Shown: positions 1-7,203 of the stretch, one piece after another
How positions within the stretch are numbered: position 1 is the stretch's first letter
How the letters are laid out: each line of letters begins with the position of its first letter
Assembly (NCBI GenBank): GCA_021776195.1
Contig: JAJFGK010000033.1
Coordinates: forward strand, 1 to 37,969
Direction of reading: 5' to 3'
DNA from: Kiloniellaceae bacterium
GTDB lineage: Bacteria; Pseudomonadota; Alphaproteobacteria; Kiloniellales; Kiloniellaceae
Length of the DNA stretch: 37,969 nt
Made by a program: the position numbers and the translations under genes
Notes under the pieces: generated by a model
Databases searched by the model: none
What the model saw: the letters and a program-made list of their open reading frames with translations, nothing else
Told to the model about the DNA's origin: nothing

Positions 1-2
1 GG

Positions 3-572
3 GCGGAGGAACGTTATGTCGGATCGGCGAGCGCCCTGCTCCGGATCGAGCAGCTCCAGACCTACCGGGATGTACCCGTCCTGCCGGTCACCCGGATTCA
101 GCGTCTCCCCCTATCCAACCTCTCGTTCAGCGCAAAGCTCCTGCGCCTGGCACATGCGGCCGCCAGACGTGACGGCTCGGATTGGTTCGACCAGCTTCTA
201 GGCGGACCACTGGCTCGCTATGGCTTGTTCTTCGTTCGTGCGACGCCTCTCGCCTCACTGACGTTCGCCCACATCGGCAGCGGCTCGGCCTGCGCCCGCA
301 TGCTGGGCCGGACCTGGCAGAGCCAAGCCATGGGCACGGCGTCCAACAGCGCTTTTGCCGATCAAAGCTTCGATTCGAGAATTTCCTCTTCATACGAGCT
401 CTCGGTGAATTCCGGTGAAGGGATCCTCGAGCACATCGTCGGTCTGGTCGACCTAGGGTCCCGACACGTCTGGATCCCATACCAACGCTTGTTGCTTCCG
501 GACGGCGAGCGCTTGGCCTGTTTTACCAAAATCACCCGGCATTTAGCGTGCCCGCTCTTCACATCCCGATAG
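3..572 (+). CDS. 3' part of a PAS-like sensory/hypothetical protein (5' end outside window)
   Basis: An open frame runs in from the left edge and stops at 572, giving about 189 residues without a start, so the gene is partial. The last ~100 residues resemble the divergent PAS-type domain common in alphaproteobacteria: a strand of the type LTFAHIGSGSACARMLGR, then a helical middle, then a terminal strand with WIPYQRLLLP, which fits the family's typical W-x-x-Y-x-RLLLP ending. I see no transmembrane segment or catalytic motif in the visible part. The next gene on the same strand starts 228 bp later behind its own promoter-like sequence, so they probably do not form an operon. The PAS assignment is a pattern judgement only; it could be an unrelated hypothetical protein. 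Confidence 0.5.
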   Translation, partial: AEERYVGSASALLRIEQLQTYRDVPVLPVTRIQRLPLSNLSFSAKLLRLAHAAARRDGSDWFDQLLGGPLARYGLFFVRATPLASLTFAHIGSGSACARMLGRTWQSQAMGTASNSAFADQSFDSRISSSYELSVNSGEGILEHIVGLVDLGSRHVWIPYQRLLLPDGERLACFTKITRHLACPLFTSR

Positions 573-603
573 GGATGGATTTCCGATTTCAGAAATATTC
601 CGC

Positions 604-631
604 TTGACCAGAATTCCAGTTATCGTAATTA
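604..631 (+). promoter_or_regulatory. Candidate sigma70-type promoter for the XRE regulator
   Basis: TTGACC (604-609) and TAATTA (626-631) are separated by 16 bp in a locally AT-rich gap. The XRE gene begins 170 bp downstream. No experimental start is known, and the long leader makes this tentative. Confidence 0.35.
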
Positions 632-800
632 TCTCGGCACGACTTGTAATATCAGATCTTTCGCGACAGCTCTCGCAGAGGTTTAGACAGCGTAATGCGT
701 CCCACCGATTCTCGCCGATGCTCCCGGCATCTTCATCATCGGCTCAAGCAGCCAGCTGAAGGTTAGGGCCTGAGATGGGTCCAGACATGAGGCGCTAGGC

Positions 801-1232
801 TTGCCCGATCCCATCGATCTTCATGTCGGCGGTCGTCTTCGGCTCGCGCGCAAGGCGGCCGGCCTGTCCCAGAGCAGGGTCGCAAAGGCGCTCGGCATCA
901 GCTTCCAGCAAGTGCAGAAGTATGAGAATGGCATCAGCCGGCTCGGGGCCGGCCGGCTTTATCGGGTCGCCCGCCTGTTCAACGTCTCCGTCGGCTTTTT
1001 CTTCCGCGACATACCAGTTGAGATTGTCGGTACCGCGGTCCAAGGCGACAGCATGCCACACAAGGATGATCTGGAAGGGCTGAACGTGGGTGCCCACGGC
1101 CAAAACGAAGAGGTCATGCGACTGGTCGCCACGTTCCTGCAGATCACCGACCTCAAGCTAAGAACCGAATTGATCTCCTTCATCACATCACTTCAGCAAT
1201 CGCTCGGCACCAAGCGACCGTCGGCGTCGTAA
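801..1232 (+). CDS. XRE-family helix-turn-helix transcriptional regulator
   Basis: A 143-aa protein of the small XRE/Cro-C1 type common in alphaproteobacteria. Residues ~10-65 form the HTH_3 domain: RLARKAAGLSQSRVAKALG, then the recognition region SFQQVQKYENGISRLGAGR, then LYRVARLFNVSVGFFF. The C-terminal ~50 residues are helical and may mediate dimerisation. The start is taken as TTG at 801: the frame is closed by a TGA at 771, no ATG or GTG lies in frame between, and a GAGGCG-like ribosome site precedes it. Target genes are unknown. The gene is convergent with the DMT transporter at 1405, and the gap between them holds several palindromes. Confidence 0.85.
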   Translation: MPDPIDLHVGGRLRLARKAAGLSQSRVAKALGISFQQVQKYENGISRLGAGRLYRVARLFNVSVGFFFRDIPVEIVGTAVQGDSMPHKDDLEGLNVGAHGQNEEVMRLVATFLQITDLKLRTELISFITSLQQSLGTKRPSAS

Positions 1233-1240
1233 CTTGCAAT

Positions 1241-1263
1241 AGCGGTCACAAAGAATGACCGCT
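1241..1263. terminator. 8-bp-stem hairpin after the XRE gene
   Basis: AGCGGTCA (1241-1248) is followed after 7 bases by its exact complement TGACCGCT (1256-1263). It lies 8 bp past the XRE stop codon. There is no T-run, so it may be a weak terminator or an RNA-stabilising hairpin. Confidence 0.35.
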
Positions 1264-1318
1264 GGGTTGCGCTCAAGCGCCGCGCAGGCTGCGCGCCTCA
1301 ACGGCGCTCGTCCTCGAT

Positions 1319-1380
1319 CTCATGGAACTTTATGGTCCCATGAGAGCTTCGTCCGTCAAACGCCTATGAGTCGCACTCAT
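1319..1380. repeat. Two perfect palindromes between convergent genes
   Basis: CTCATGG (1319-1325) pairs with CCATGAG (1338-1344), and ATGAGTCGCACTCAT (1366-1380) is a 6-bp-arm perfect palindrome. They sit between the converging XRE and DMT genes. They may be terminators for the transporter transcript or operators; no T-run favours either. Confidence 0.35.
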
Positions 1381-1404
1381 CACCCTTTGGTATAAGGACC
1401 CAAC

Positions 1405-2307
1405 TCAGCCGGAGGCTCGCTCCGCTTTCCTGACCTGTTCGCGGTGCAGGATGTAGAGCCCGCTGGCGGCGATCACCACGGCGCCGACCAGGGTCCAGCC
1501 GTCCGGCAGGTCGCCGAACAGGATGAAGCCGAAACCGGTCGCCCAGATCAGGTTGGCATAGGAAAAGGGCGCGATCACCGCGGCCGGCGCGGACTGAAAG
1601 GCCTTGATCAGGGTGAAGTGGCCCAAACAGCCGCAGAGCCCCAGGCCGATCGACAGCAGGAAGGCCTCGAGGGTCATGGGCACCCAGATGAAGGGCGCGG
1701 CCAGGGAGGTCACCACGGCGCCGACCAGGGCGGTGTAGAAGAGCGTCGTCAGGGGCGCATCGGCACCCCGCAGGCGACGGGTGGCCAGTTGATAGCAGGC
1801 GTTGGTGACCGCGCAGCAGAGCAGAAAGACCACGCCCGCCTCCAGGATTCCGGCGCCCGGCCGGATGATGACCAGGGCCCCGAGAAACCCGATGGCAACG
1901 CCGGCCCAGCGGCGCGGACCCACCGCCTCGCGCAGCAGCGGCACCGACAACGCGGCGACCCAGAGCGGCGAGGTGAAGGAGATCGCGCTGGCGTCGGCCA
2001 GCGGCACGGTGCGGATACCGAGAAAGAACAGCAGGGTGGTGACCATGAGCAGCAACGAGCGCACCAGCTGCAGTCCGGGATTGGCGCTCTTGATCACCTG
2101 CCCGAGGCGCGGCCCCAGCAGCAGGCCGGCAAAGAGCAGGTGGAAGACGAAGCGCAGGCAGACCAGCTGCATCACCGGATAGTCGGCCACCAGGACCTTG
2201 GCCAGGGCGTCGAGACAGACGAAAAAGAACGAGGTCACCAGCATCCAGAAGACACCGACGGCGACGTTGTCGCCCTCGGTCTTGGCGGGACGGGAGATCA
2301 GCAGCAT
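1405..2307 (-). CDS. DMT superfamily (EamA domain) transporter
   Basis: A 300-aa inner-membrane protein with about ten hydrophobic segments arranged as two EamA repeats (roughly residues 15-145 and 160-290). This is the standard architecture and length of ten-TM drug/metabolite transporters. Typical EamA sequence is visible, such as PLADASAISFTSPLWVAALS in the first repeat and PFSYANLIWATGFGFILFGD in the second. Family members export amino acids, purines or S-adenosylmethionine-like compounds; the substrate cannot be told here. It is a single leftward gene with no obvious partner. Its promoter should lie between 2308 and the inverted-repeat element starting near 2381. Confidence 0.88.
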   Translation of the reverse strand: MLLISRPAKTEGDNVAVGVFWMLVTSFFFVCLDALAKVLVADYPVMQLVCLRFVFHLLFAGLLLGPRLGQVIKSANPGLQLVRSLLLMVTTLLFFLGIRTVPLADASAISFTSPLWVAALSVPLLREAVGPRRWAGVAIGFLGALVIIRPGAGILEAGVVFLLCCAVTNACYQLATRRLRGADAPLTTLFYTALVGAVVTSLAAPFIWVPMTLEAFLLSIGLGLCGCLGHFTLIKAFQSAPAAVIAPFSYANLIWATGFGFILFGDLPDGWTLVGAVVIAASGLYILHREQVRKAERASG

Positions 2308-2380
2308 GGCGGGGTCGGCGGCATGGAGCGAGCCTTTCGGGCTTTTAGATCCTTTGGCTTAAAGCACGGGGCACCCCTGT

Positions 2381-2647
2381 CTAGAGCCTTTCTTTGTCAT
2401 ACGGAAACATTTGATGGGTCATAGGCGATCATTCGGGAAGGCGCGCTGTGCGGGGCGATGCTAAAGCATCGGACAAGCAGCGGAACGCGCCCGATGATCG
2501 TCTATGGCCCACCGAAGGCCGGGTTCTTTTGCCTTCTGGCCGCGTTCCGCTCCTCGACCGATACACGTATCGCTCTTCGAAGCGCGCCTTGCCAGAAGAC
2601 AAAATAATCCCGGTCAAATGCTTCCGTATGACAAAGAAAGGCTCGAG
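2381..2647. repeat. Highly self-complementary element (three-arm inverted-repeat structure, MITE- or ncRNA-like)
   Basis: The outer arms 2384-2414 and 2614-2644 are 31-bp inverted repeats with one mismatch, extendable to 34 bp with two. Inside, 2415-2437 is complementary to about 2489-2511 with a small GATGC/GCATC hairpin within. The stretch from about 2516 is complementary to ~2585-2613, with a GATAC/GTATC hairpin at its tip. Nearly every base is thus paired in a three-way-junction fold. The right end lies 10-13 bp from the 3' end of the tRNA-Leu gene. No transposase is present. Short open frames across it are by-products. It could be a MITE, a REP-like chromosomal repeat, or a structured RNA. 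No target-site duplication is obvious. Confidence 0.75.
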
Positions 2648-2657
2648 TGGATAGCGT

Positions 2658-2967
2658 TGGTGCGGACGGGGGGACTTGAACCCCCACGGGCTTTCGCCCA
2701 ACGGATTTTCGTACCACTTCGGCTTTCGCCGCCACCGCGCCGGTGTTCGTGGTCTGGACTATCCCTTCACCTTAACCGGGCCGGAGCCAGGCCGTAGGTG
2801 CCACCCGTCTAGTCTCTACACCTTCCCCGGTTAAGGGGCTTGGCTCGGGATTGGCATCAGCCGCGCTGGAAGCGTTCCCCGAGTTTGGGCGGTTCTACTC
2901 CCCCTGTTTCCAGGGGGGCACTCAATTTCATCAAGTCCGTTGCGTCTACCGATTCCGCCACGTCCGC
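2658..2967 (-). tRNA. tRNA-Leu(UAA), interrupted by a group I intron
   Basis: Read on the minus strand, the 5' exon (2967-2933, 35 nt) begins GCGGACGTGGCGG and ends ACGGACTT. The 3' exon (2709-2658, 52 nt) begins AAAATCCGTTGG and ends GTCCGCACCA with an encoded CCA. Joined, they give an 87-nt class II tRNA. The 7-bp acceptor stem pairs GCGGACG with the matching 3' strand, the anticodon stem is ACGGA/TCCGT, and the loop CT-TAA-AA shows anticodon UAA. There is a long variable arm and a normal T-arm (GTTCAAGTC). The intron splits the anticodon between U34 and A35, the site used in cyanobacterial and plastid tRNA-Leu(UAA) genes. Without splicing this tRNA cannot function. Confidence 0.95.
2710..2932 (-). 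ncRNA. Group I self-splicing intron (223 nt, tRNA-Leu(UAA)/IC3-type)
   Basis: On the minus strand the intron starts GATGAAATTGAGTG and ends with the expected terminal G (TGGTACG) before the 3' exon. The conserved core is present: the P4/P5 strand CAATCCCGAGCCAAGCC, the R-type core GGTGTAGAGACTAGACGGG, and the S-type element AAGGGATAGTCC. A P9-like hairpin with a GAAA loop (GGCGGCGAAAGCCG) precedes the 3' splice site. P1 can form between exon ACTT and intron GAGT, with the usual U-G wobble at the 5' splice site. These segments closely match what I recall of the Anabaena tRNA-Leu intron. No homing endonuclease frame fits in it. Self-splicing is predicted, not shown. Confidence 0.94.
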
Positions 2968-2978
2968 ATGTGCTGGCA

Positions 2979-3006
2979 ATAATCCCAATAAGAGTCCCCG
3001 GAGCAA
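2979..3006 (-). promoter_or_regulatory. Candidate tRNA-Leu promoter
   Basis: On the minus strand TTGCTC (3006-3001) and GATTAT (2984-2979) are 16 bp apart, and the tRNA 5' end is 11 bp further on. This is the spacing expected for a sigma70-type tRNA promoter, but both boxes are imperfect. Confidence 0.35.
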
Positions 3007-3059
3007 GGAGAATTACACCGTTGCCCAATGGGTGCGGCGAAGGATTGTCCCCTCGCCGC

Positions 3060-5417
3060 CTACTTGTCGATGTTCTCTTCGAGGATCTGGATGGACTTGT
3101 GCCGCCCTGCCATGAGCCAGCGGTCGAGCGGTGTGGTGTCGGCCCCGCTGTAGAAGTACTTCGCCGTGTTGTAAAAGATGAAGTACTTGTCGCCGACCTT
3201 CTCGGCCGTGGCGAATTGAAACTCGTCCCAGGAGTACTTGTAGACCGTGATCGTCGTACTCACCGTGCCAGAGCTGATGTCGCCGGTTTCCTTCTCGCGG
3301 TGGCGGAACTTGGAATTGACCACGATTCGCTTATAGGGATTGATCGAGTCGTAGTTCGGATTGGCCAGAATTCCCTCGGCAATTTCGATGTACTTGTCAT
3401 CGGTCTCCGCCGCCTCGGGCATGCGCGCGAAACCGAGCGCGGTCTGGAAGTCGGACTTGTAGCGGTTCAGTCCCTCCTGCAAGGCCGCGCGCTGGGCGGC
3501 GCGGTCCGGGCCGTCGGTGCGTCCCAGGGCCTGGTCGAAGGCGGCGCCCGTGTCGATCAGGGCAAACCCCGCTTCCAGGTTGGCGACCGTCTCCTCATAC
3601 TGACCCTCGCCCAGCAGGCGGTTGGCCTGATGATTGACGTCGGTCGGGTCGGTCGTCATGTGCCAGGCGGCCGTGTCCAGCGCCGGCTGGACGGCAAAAT
3701 CGATCCTTTCCTGAGACCGTGCGAGATTTTCGTCGATCTCACGCAGCAGATATCCCCCTGCCCAGTGGCGCAGACTACTGGTCTTCTGGTTCCGCACGCC
3801 AGCGGCCTCGAGCTTGTCCAGCACGGCCATATCGACTACTGACTGCGCCCGGTACGCTTGGAGTTGCTCGACATAGGCCTTGGCCGCCTCGGCGCCCTCG
3901 GCCGGGTCGAAGCCCTGCGGGTAGGGAATCTTGGTTTCCTGGGCATGCCTGTCGATCTCCGCGATCTGGGCATCGACATCGCCGATCTCCTCGCCCTTGG
4001 CCTGGGCCTCCGCGGTGCGCTGCTGAAGCAAGGCCGCGGCGGCCTCGATACGCCCGGCCACCGCCGCGACGGCGGGCTGGCTGGCATCGGGAAAGCGCGC
4101 CAGGTCCTGGCGGAAACCGTCCAGGCGGTCGAGGAGAGCGCCCAGTTGATCGCCGTCCAACAGGGTCTGGAAGTGCGCCTTGTCGATCGTTTCGTAGGCG
4201 CCCAGAACGTTGCGGTTGATACGTTTGATCTTGGCTTGGTCAGAGGAGATCAACCCCGTGACATCCAGGACGTTGGGGTCCTTTTCGGCAATTTCGACGA
4301 TGCGATTGTTCAGGGCATTGTAGCGCTTGCGGGCATCGTTCCACTGCGGATGGGCCTTGTTCTTGGCCGATTTGAGCAACGTGCCGACCGGCCCCAGTTC
4401 CGTCAGATAAGCGCGACCCGCGGTCTGGTCGCCCGGTGCCATGGCCTCGGCCTTGGCCTCGTAGTCGGCAATCAGGGCCAGCGCCTCCAGGGTCTCCGGG
4501 TCGGCATCGCCGGCGGCCGGCGCCGCGGCCGTGGCATTGGCCTTGGCGACGATCTTGCCTTGCAGATCCGTGTAGCGCTGGGCCGCGGCACGCCAGGCTT
4601 CATGGGTCTTGTCGGCAACCGTCATCAGGGGCGTTTGGATCTTGGCATCCATCTCGTTGACGTAGAGCTGGCCCTTGGCAGTGTCGCCCGCTGCCATCGC
4701 CTCGCTCAGCGCCTCGTAACGGTCCAGGTCCTTTTGCGCCTGTACCACGATGGGGTCGGCCGGGCCGGCGGCGGACCCGGTTTGGGCCGCGGCGGCCGGC
4801 GCGGCCTTGGCCTTGTCGACGATCTCGTTGTGCAGCGCGTTGTAGCGCTGGGCGGCTTCTTTCCAGGTGGCGTTCTTGTCGCTCACGCCTTTCAGACGGG
4901 GCTCCAAGGCCTTGAGCGCATCGTATTGCGGCTTGAGATTGGTCTTGTCGCCGGGTGCGATCGTCGCCACGGCGGCCTGGATCTCGTCCATCGTCGTCAA
5001 GGCGTCGGCCACCACCGGATCGACACCGGCTGCCGGTGCCGCCGTGCTTGCCGGCGCCTCGGCGGCCGGCGCTTCCGGTTCGGCCGCGGCCTTCGCGGTG
5101 ATCGCTGCCATCATGGCGTTGAATCGGGCAACCGCTTCGTCCCACTTGGGGCCCTTGTCGCGGATACCCTCCAGCCGCGGCCCCCACTTCTTCAAGATGT
5201 CCTGCTGGGACTTCAGCTTGGCCTGGTCGCCGGGCGCGATCTTGGCCACGGCGGCCTCGATGCGGTCCATGTACTGCATGGCCTTGATGGTCATCGGATC
5301 GGGGTCGGCCGCCTCGGCTTGCGGTACCAAGAAGAGCGGGGCCAGACCGATCAAGGCGGTCAGCAAACCGGCAAAGCCCGCCGTCCTCAATTTCTCTAGT
5401 TTCGCGCCGATCCCCAT
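3060..5417 (-). CDS. Exported protein with four tandem ~85-residue helical repeats and a unique C-terminal domain
   Basis: A 785-aa protein. Residues 1-36 are a signal peptide (basic start, hydrophobic core LLTALIGLAPLFLV, cleavage after AEA), so it acts in the periplasm or outside. From about residue 40 to 385 come four tandem repeats. Each opens with DP, has an APGD or AAGD motif about 20 residues on, then a Trp-containing helix ending in a R(F/Y)NAL-type motif. Ala/Pro-rich linkers separate them. Residues ~390-620 are helical. The last ~110 residues form a compact aromatic-rich domain (TVYKYSWDEFQFATAEK, DKYFIFYNTAKYFYSG) that I do not recognise. The start at 5417 gives the complete signal peptide. 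A CRP-type site and a matching -10 box lie upstream (5479-5521). Possibly a surface or scaffold protein; function unknown. Confidence 0.85.
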   Translation of the reverse strand: MGIGAKLEKLRTAGFAGLLTALIGLAPLFLVPQAEAADPDPMTIKAMQYMDRIEAAVAKIAPGDQAKLKSQQDILKKWGPRLEGIRDKGPKWDEAVARFNAMMAAITAKAAAEPEAPAAEAPASTAAPAAGVDPVVADALTTMDEIQAAVATIAPGDKTNLKPQYDALKALEPRLKGVSDKNATWKEAAQRYNALHNEIVDKAKAAPAAAAQTGSAAGPADPIVVQAQKDLDRYEALSEAMAAGDTAKGQLYVNEMDAKIQTPLMTVADKTHEAWRAAAQRYTDLQGKIVAKANATAAAPAAGDADPETLEALALIADYEAKAEAMAPGDQTAGRAYLTELGPVGTLLKSAKNKAHPQWNDARKRYNALNNRIVEIAEKDPNVLDVTGLISSDQAKIKRINRNVLGAYETIDKAHFQTLLDGDQLGALLDRLDGFRQDLARFPDASQPAVAAVAGRIEAAAALLQQRTAEAQAKGEEIGDVDAQIAEIDRHAQETKIPYPQGFDPAEGAEAAKAYVEQLQAYRAQSVVDMAVLDKLEAAGVRNQKTSSLRHWAGGYLLREIDENLARSQERIDFAVQPALDTAAWHMTTDPTDVNHQANRLLGEGQYEETVANLEAGFALIDTGAAFDQALGRTDGPDRAAQRAALQEGLNRYKSDFQTALGFARMPEAAETDDKYIEIAEGILANPNYDSINPYKRIVVNSKFRHREKETGDISSGTVSTTITVYKYSWDEFQFATAEKVGDKYFIFYNTAKYFYSGADTTPLDRWLMAGRHKSIQILEENIDK

Positions 5418-5478
5418 GATGCCCCCCTTCCGACCCTGGATTGTCCGGTTTGGGTTTCCTACCCAATCGGATCTAACG

Positions 5479-5521
5479 ATTTTAGGCCAGCGGCGGCAAT
5501 GGTTCTGTGACGCGGGTCACT
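5479..5521 (-). promoter_or_regulatory. CRP-type operator and -10 box upstream of the exported repeat protein
   Basis: TGTGA-CGCGGG-TCACT (5506-5521) matches the CRP consensus TGTGA-N6-TCACA in nine of ten positions. On the minus strand a -10-like TAAAAT occupies 5484-5479. Taking its last base as -7 puts the start at 5472 and the operator centre at -41.5, the class II CRP-activator position. The start codon is 55 bp downstream of that point. Regulation is inferred. Confidence 0.65.
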
Positions 5522-5559
5522 TCGCCGGCAGTCGGGGAACAAAAGGACCGGCGGGCGCA

Positions 5560-5596
5560 AACGGAAAGAGGCCCGGACTTTCGTCCGGGCCTCTTG
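5560..5596 (-). terminator. Strong intrinsic terminator of the Flp pilin gene
   Basis: AAGAGGCCCGGAC (5566-5578) pairs perfectly over 13 bp with 5583-5595 around a TTTC loop. Read leftwards, the stem is followed by TTTCCGTTT, as expected for an intrinsic terminator. It lies ~90 bp past the pilin stop codon and isolates the exported-repeat-protein promoter from upstream transcription. Confidence 0.82.
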
Positions 5597-5681
5597 TCCA
5601 TCTCACCAAAGCTTTCAGACCTGTTGGCTACCTTGCCGATTGGTCCTCCGGCCTAAGTGTCGAGCTTCGGAAAGGCCAGAC

Positions 5682-5846
5682 TTAGTTGGCGCCGTCCAGC
5701 TTGCTCGACACGGTGAAGAACATCGTGCTAAGCGAATCACCCATCGCGGTCAGCGCGGCGATCGCGGCGACCGAAACCAGAGCGGCGATCAGGCCATACT
5801 CGATGGCCGTCGCACCCGATTCGTCACTAAGGAACTTCTTGAACAT
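5682..5846 (-). CDS. Flp/Fap-type pilin subunit
   Basis: A 54-aa protein starting at the ATG at 5846. It has a short basic leader (MFKKFLSDESG), then ATAIEYGLIAALVSVAAIAA, the Glu-Tyr-containing hydrophobic helix typical of Flp/Fap pilins, then a short polar tail. Length and motif match the Flp family, whose members are cleaved by a TadV-type prepilin peptidase before the hydrophobic segment and assembled by the Tad system. No tad, cpa or rcp gene is in this window, so this is an orphan pilin gene here. A GGGA ribosome site precedes it, an AT-rich region lies upstream, and a strong terminator follows. Confidence 0.9.
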   Translation of the reverse strand: MFKKFLSDESGATAIEYGLIAALVSVAAIAALTAMGDSLSTMFFTVSSKLDGAN

Positions 5847-6255
5847 GATCATTATCCCGTTTCAGCCTTGTTGCAGTGGGGCCAAATTGGCATTCGGCTG
5901 TTAAGGAAAAGTAAAATAGACAATTTTTTATATTGTAAATGTTACATTAACTATTTAACTCGTTGCTCTTCTACATCGTTTATTGAAGATGGCTTGTTAC
6001 ATTTATTCGGAAGAGCTTCGATAGACTGTTACATGTTTATTTCCAAGAGTTCGATGAGGTCGAAATATCGCCCGAATTCGTCCGCCCTGCCGCCCCGAAA
6101 CCCTTGTGTCCCGGCTGCGCCCCTCGCGCCGGCAAAGAGTTTCTTGCTCAAGCCCAAAGAGGTTAGTCTACTAGGAACCCACGGGGACTGCCGTGCCGCA
6201 GTTCTAGGGGAAACCGGCCCAACCAAGGGCCGAAACCAACGGGGAGGACGACCGC
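5847..6255. promoter_or_regulatory. AT-rich divergent intergenic region with three TGTTACAT repeats
   Basis: 409 bp without a supported gene, between the leftward pilin and the rightward BKACE gene. The stretch 5880-6060 is far more AT-rich than the rest of the window and probably holds the pilin promoter. The 8-mer TGTTACAT occurs three times in the same orientation at 5940-5947, 5995-6002 and 6027-6034, which could be regulator-binding sites. A weak rightward promoter candidate, TTGCTC (6144-6149), 17 bp, TCTACT (6167-6172), may serve the BKACE operon. None of this is proven. Confidence 0.45.
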
Positions 6256-7185
6256 ATGAGCCGCAAGGTCATTATTACTTGTGCCGTCACGGGCTCAATC
6301 CATACGCCGACCATGACGGAGCACCTGCCGATCACGCCCGACGAGGTGGCGGAAGGCGCCATCGGCGCTGCCGAGGCCGGCGCGGCGATTTTGCATCTCC
6401 ATGCCCGCGATCCCATCGACGGCCGCCCGACCCCGGATCCCGGCGTCTTCATGCAATTCCTCCCCCGGATCAAGCAGTCGACCAATGCCGTGGTGAACAT
6501 CACCACTGGCGGCGGCCATCATATGACCCTGGAGGAACGCCTGGCCGCCCCGCTGCGAGCGAGCCCCGAGATGTGCTCGCTCAACATGGGGTCGATGAAC
6601 TACGGCCTCTATCCCGTGGCCCAGAAGTACCAGACCTGGAAGCACGATTGGGAACCGGCCTTCCTCGAGGCAAGCCGCGACTTCATCTTCAAGAACACCT
6701 TCGCCGACATCGAGCGGGTCCTGAAGGATCTCGGCGAGGGCCACGGCACGCGCTTCGAGTTCGAATGCTATGACGTCGGCCACCTCTATACCCTGGCCCA
6801 CTTTCTCGATCGCGGCCTGATCAAGGCACCTTTCTTCGCTCAGTTCATCTTCGGCATCCTGGGCGGCATCGGCGCCGATCCCGATAACCTGATGCATATG
6901 AAACGCACGGCGGACAAACTCTTCGGCAAGGACTACTTCTTCTCGGTGCTGGGCGCCGGACGTCACCAGATGCCCCTGGCGACCATCGGCGCCACCCTGG
7001 GCGGCAACGTCCGGGTCGGCCTGGAGGACTCGATCTATTTGGGCAAGGGCCGCCTGGCGAAATCCAACGCCGAACAGGTCACGCAAATTCGAGAAATCCT
7101 GGAGCGGCTGTCCCTGGAGATCGCCAGCCCCGAGGAAGCCCGCGATATGTTGGCCCTGAAGGGCGGCGATCAGGTTGGCTTCTAG
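6256..7185 (+). CDS. BKACE family (DUF849) beta-keto acid cleavage enzyme
   Basis: A 309-aa cytoplasmic enzyme of the 3-keto-5-aminohexanoate cleavage (Kce/DUF849) family. Members condense a beta-keto acid with acetyl-CoA to give acetoacetate and a new CoA thioester, using a metal held by a His pair. Visible signatures are the N-terminal strand VIITCAVTGSIHTP, the metal and substrate motif LHLHARD (His47, His49, Arg51, Asp52), TGGGHHMTLEERL, and the late motif VRVGLEDSIYLGKGRLAKSN. Length is normal for the family. The start at 6256 follows a GGGGAGGA ribosome site. It heads a three-gene operon with a deacetylase (18 bp downstream) and an acetyltransferase. Substrates vary widely in BKACE enzymes; the neighbours hint at an amino or acetylamino keto acid. 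Confidence 0.9.
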   Translation: MSRKVIITCAVTGSIHTPTMTEHLPITPDEVAEGAIGAAEAGAAILHLHARDPIDGRPTPDPGVFMQFLPRIKQSTNAVVNITTGGGHHMTLEERLAAPLRASPEMCSLNMGSMNYGLYPVAQKYQTWKHDWEPAFLEASRDFIFKNTFADIERVLKDLGEGHGTRFEFECYDVGHLYTLAHFLDRGLIKAPFFAQFIFGILGGIGADPDNLMHMKRTADKLFGKDYFFSVLGAGRHQMPLATIGATLGGNVRVGLEDSIYLGKGRLAKSNAEQVTQIREILERLSLEIASPEEARDMLALKGGDQVGF

Positions 7186-7203
7186 AGGTCCGGGGATCCA
7201 GCC

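Noticed and set aside
2429..2735. Small proteins encoded in the self-complementary element
   Set aside because: Open frames on both strands arise from the inverted repeats and run into the tRNA exon; none has a good ribosome site.
2658..2745. tRNA fragment or pseudogene from an integrated element
   Set aside because: Both tRNA halves are present and pair correctly once the group I intron is removed, and no integrase gene is nearby.
3858..5399. 513-codon frame antisense to the exported repeat protein
   Set aside because: Low-complexity Gly/Leu/Arg-rich translation typical of antisense of Ala/Asp/Glu-rich genes; the sense strand has a signal peptide and repeats.
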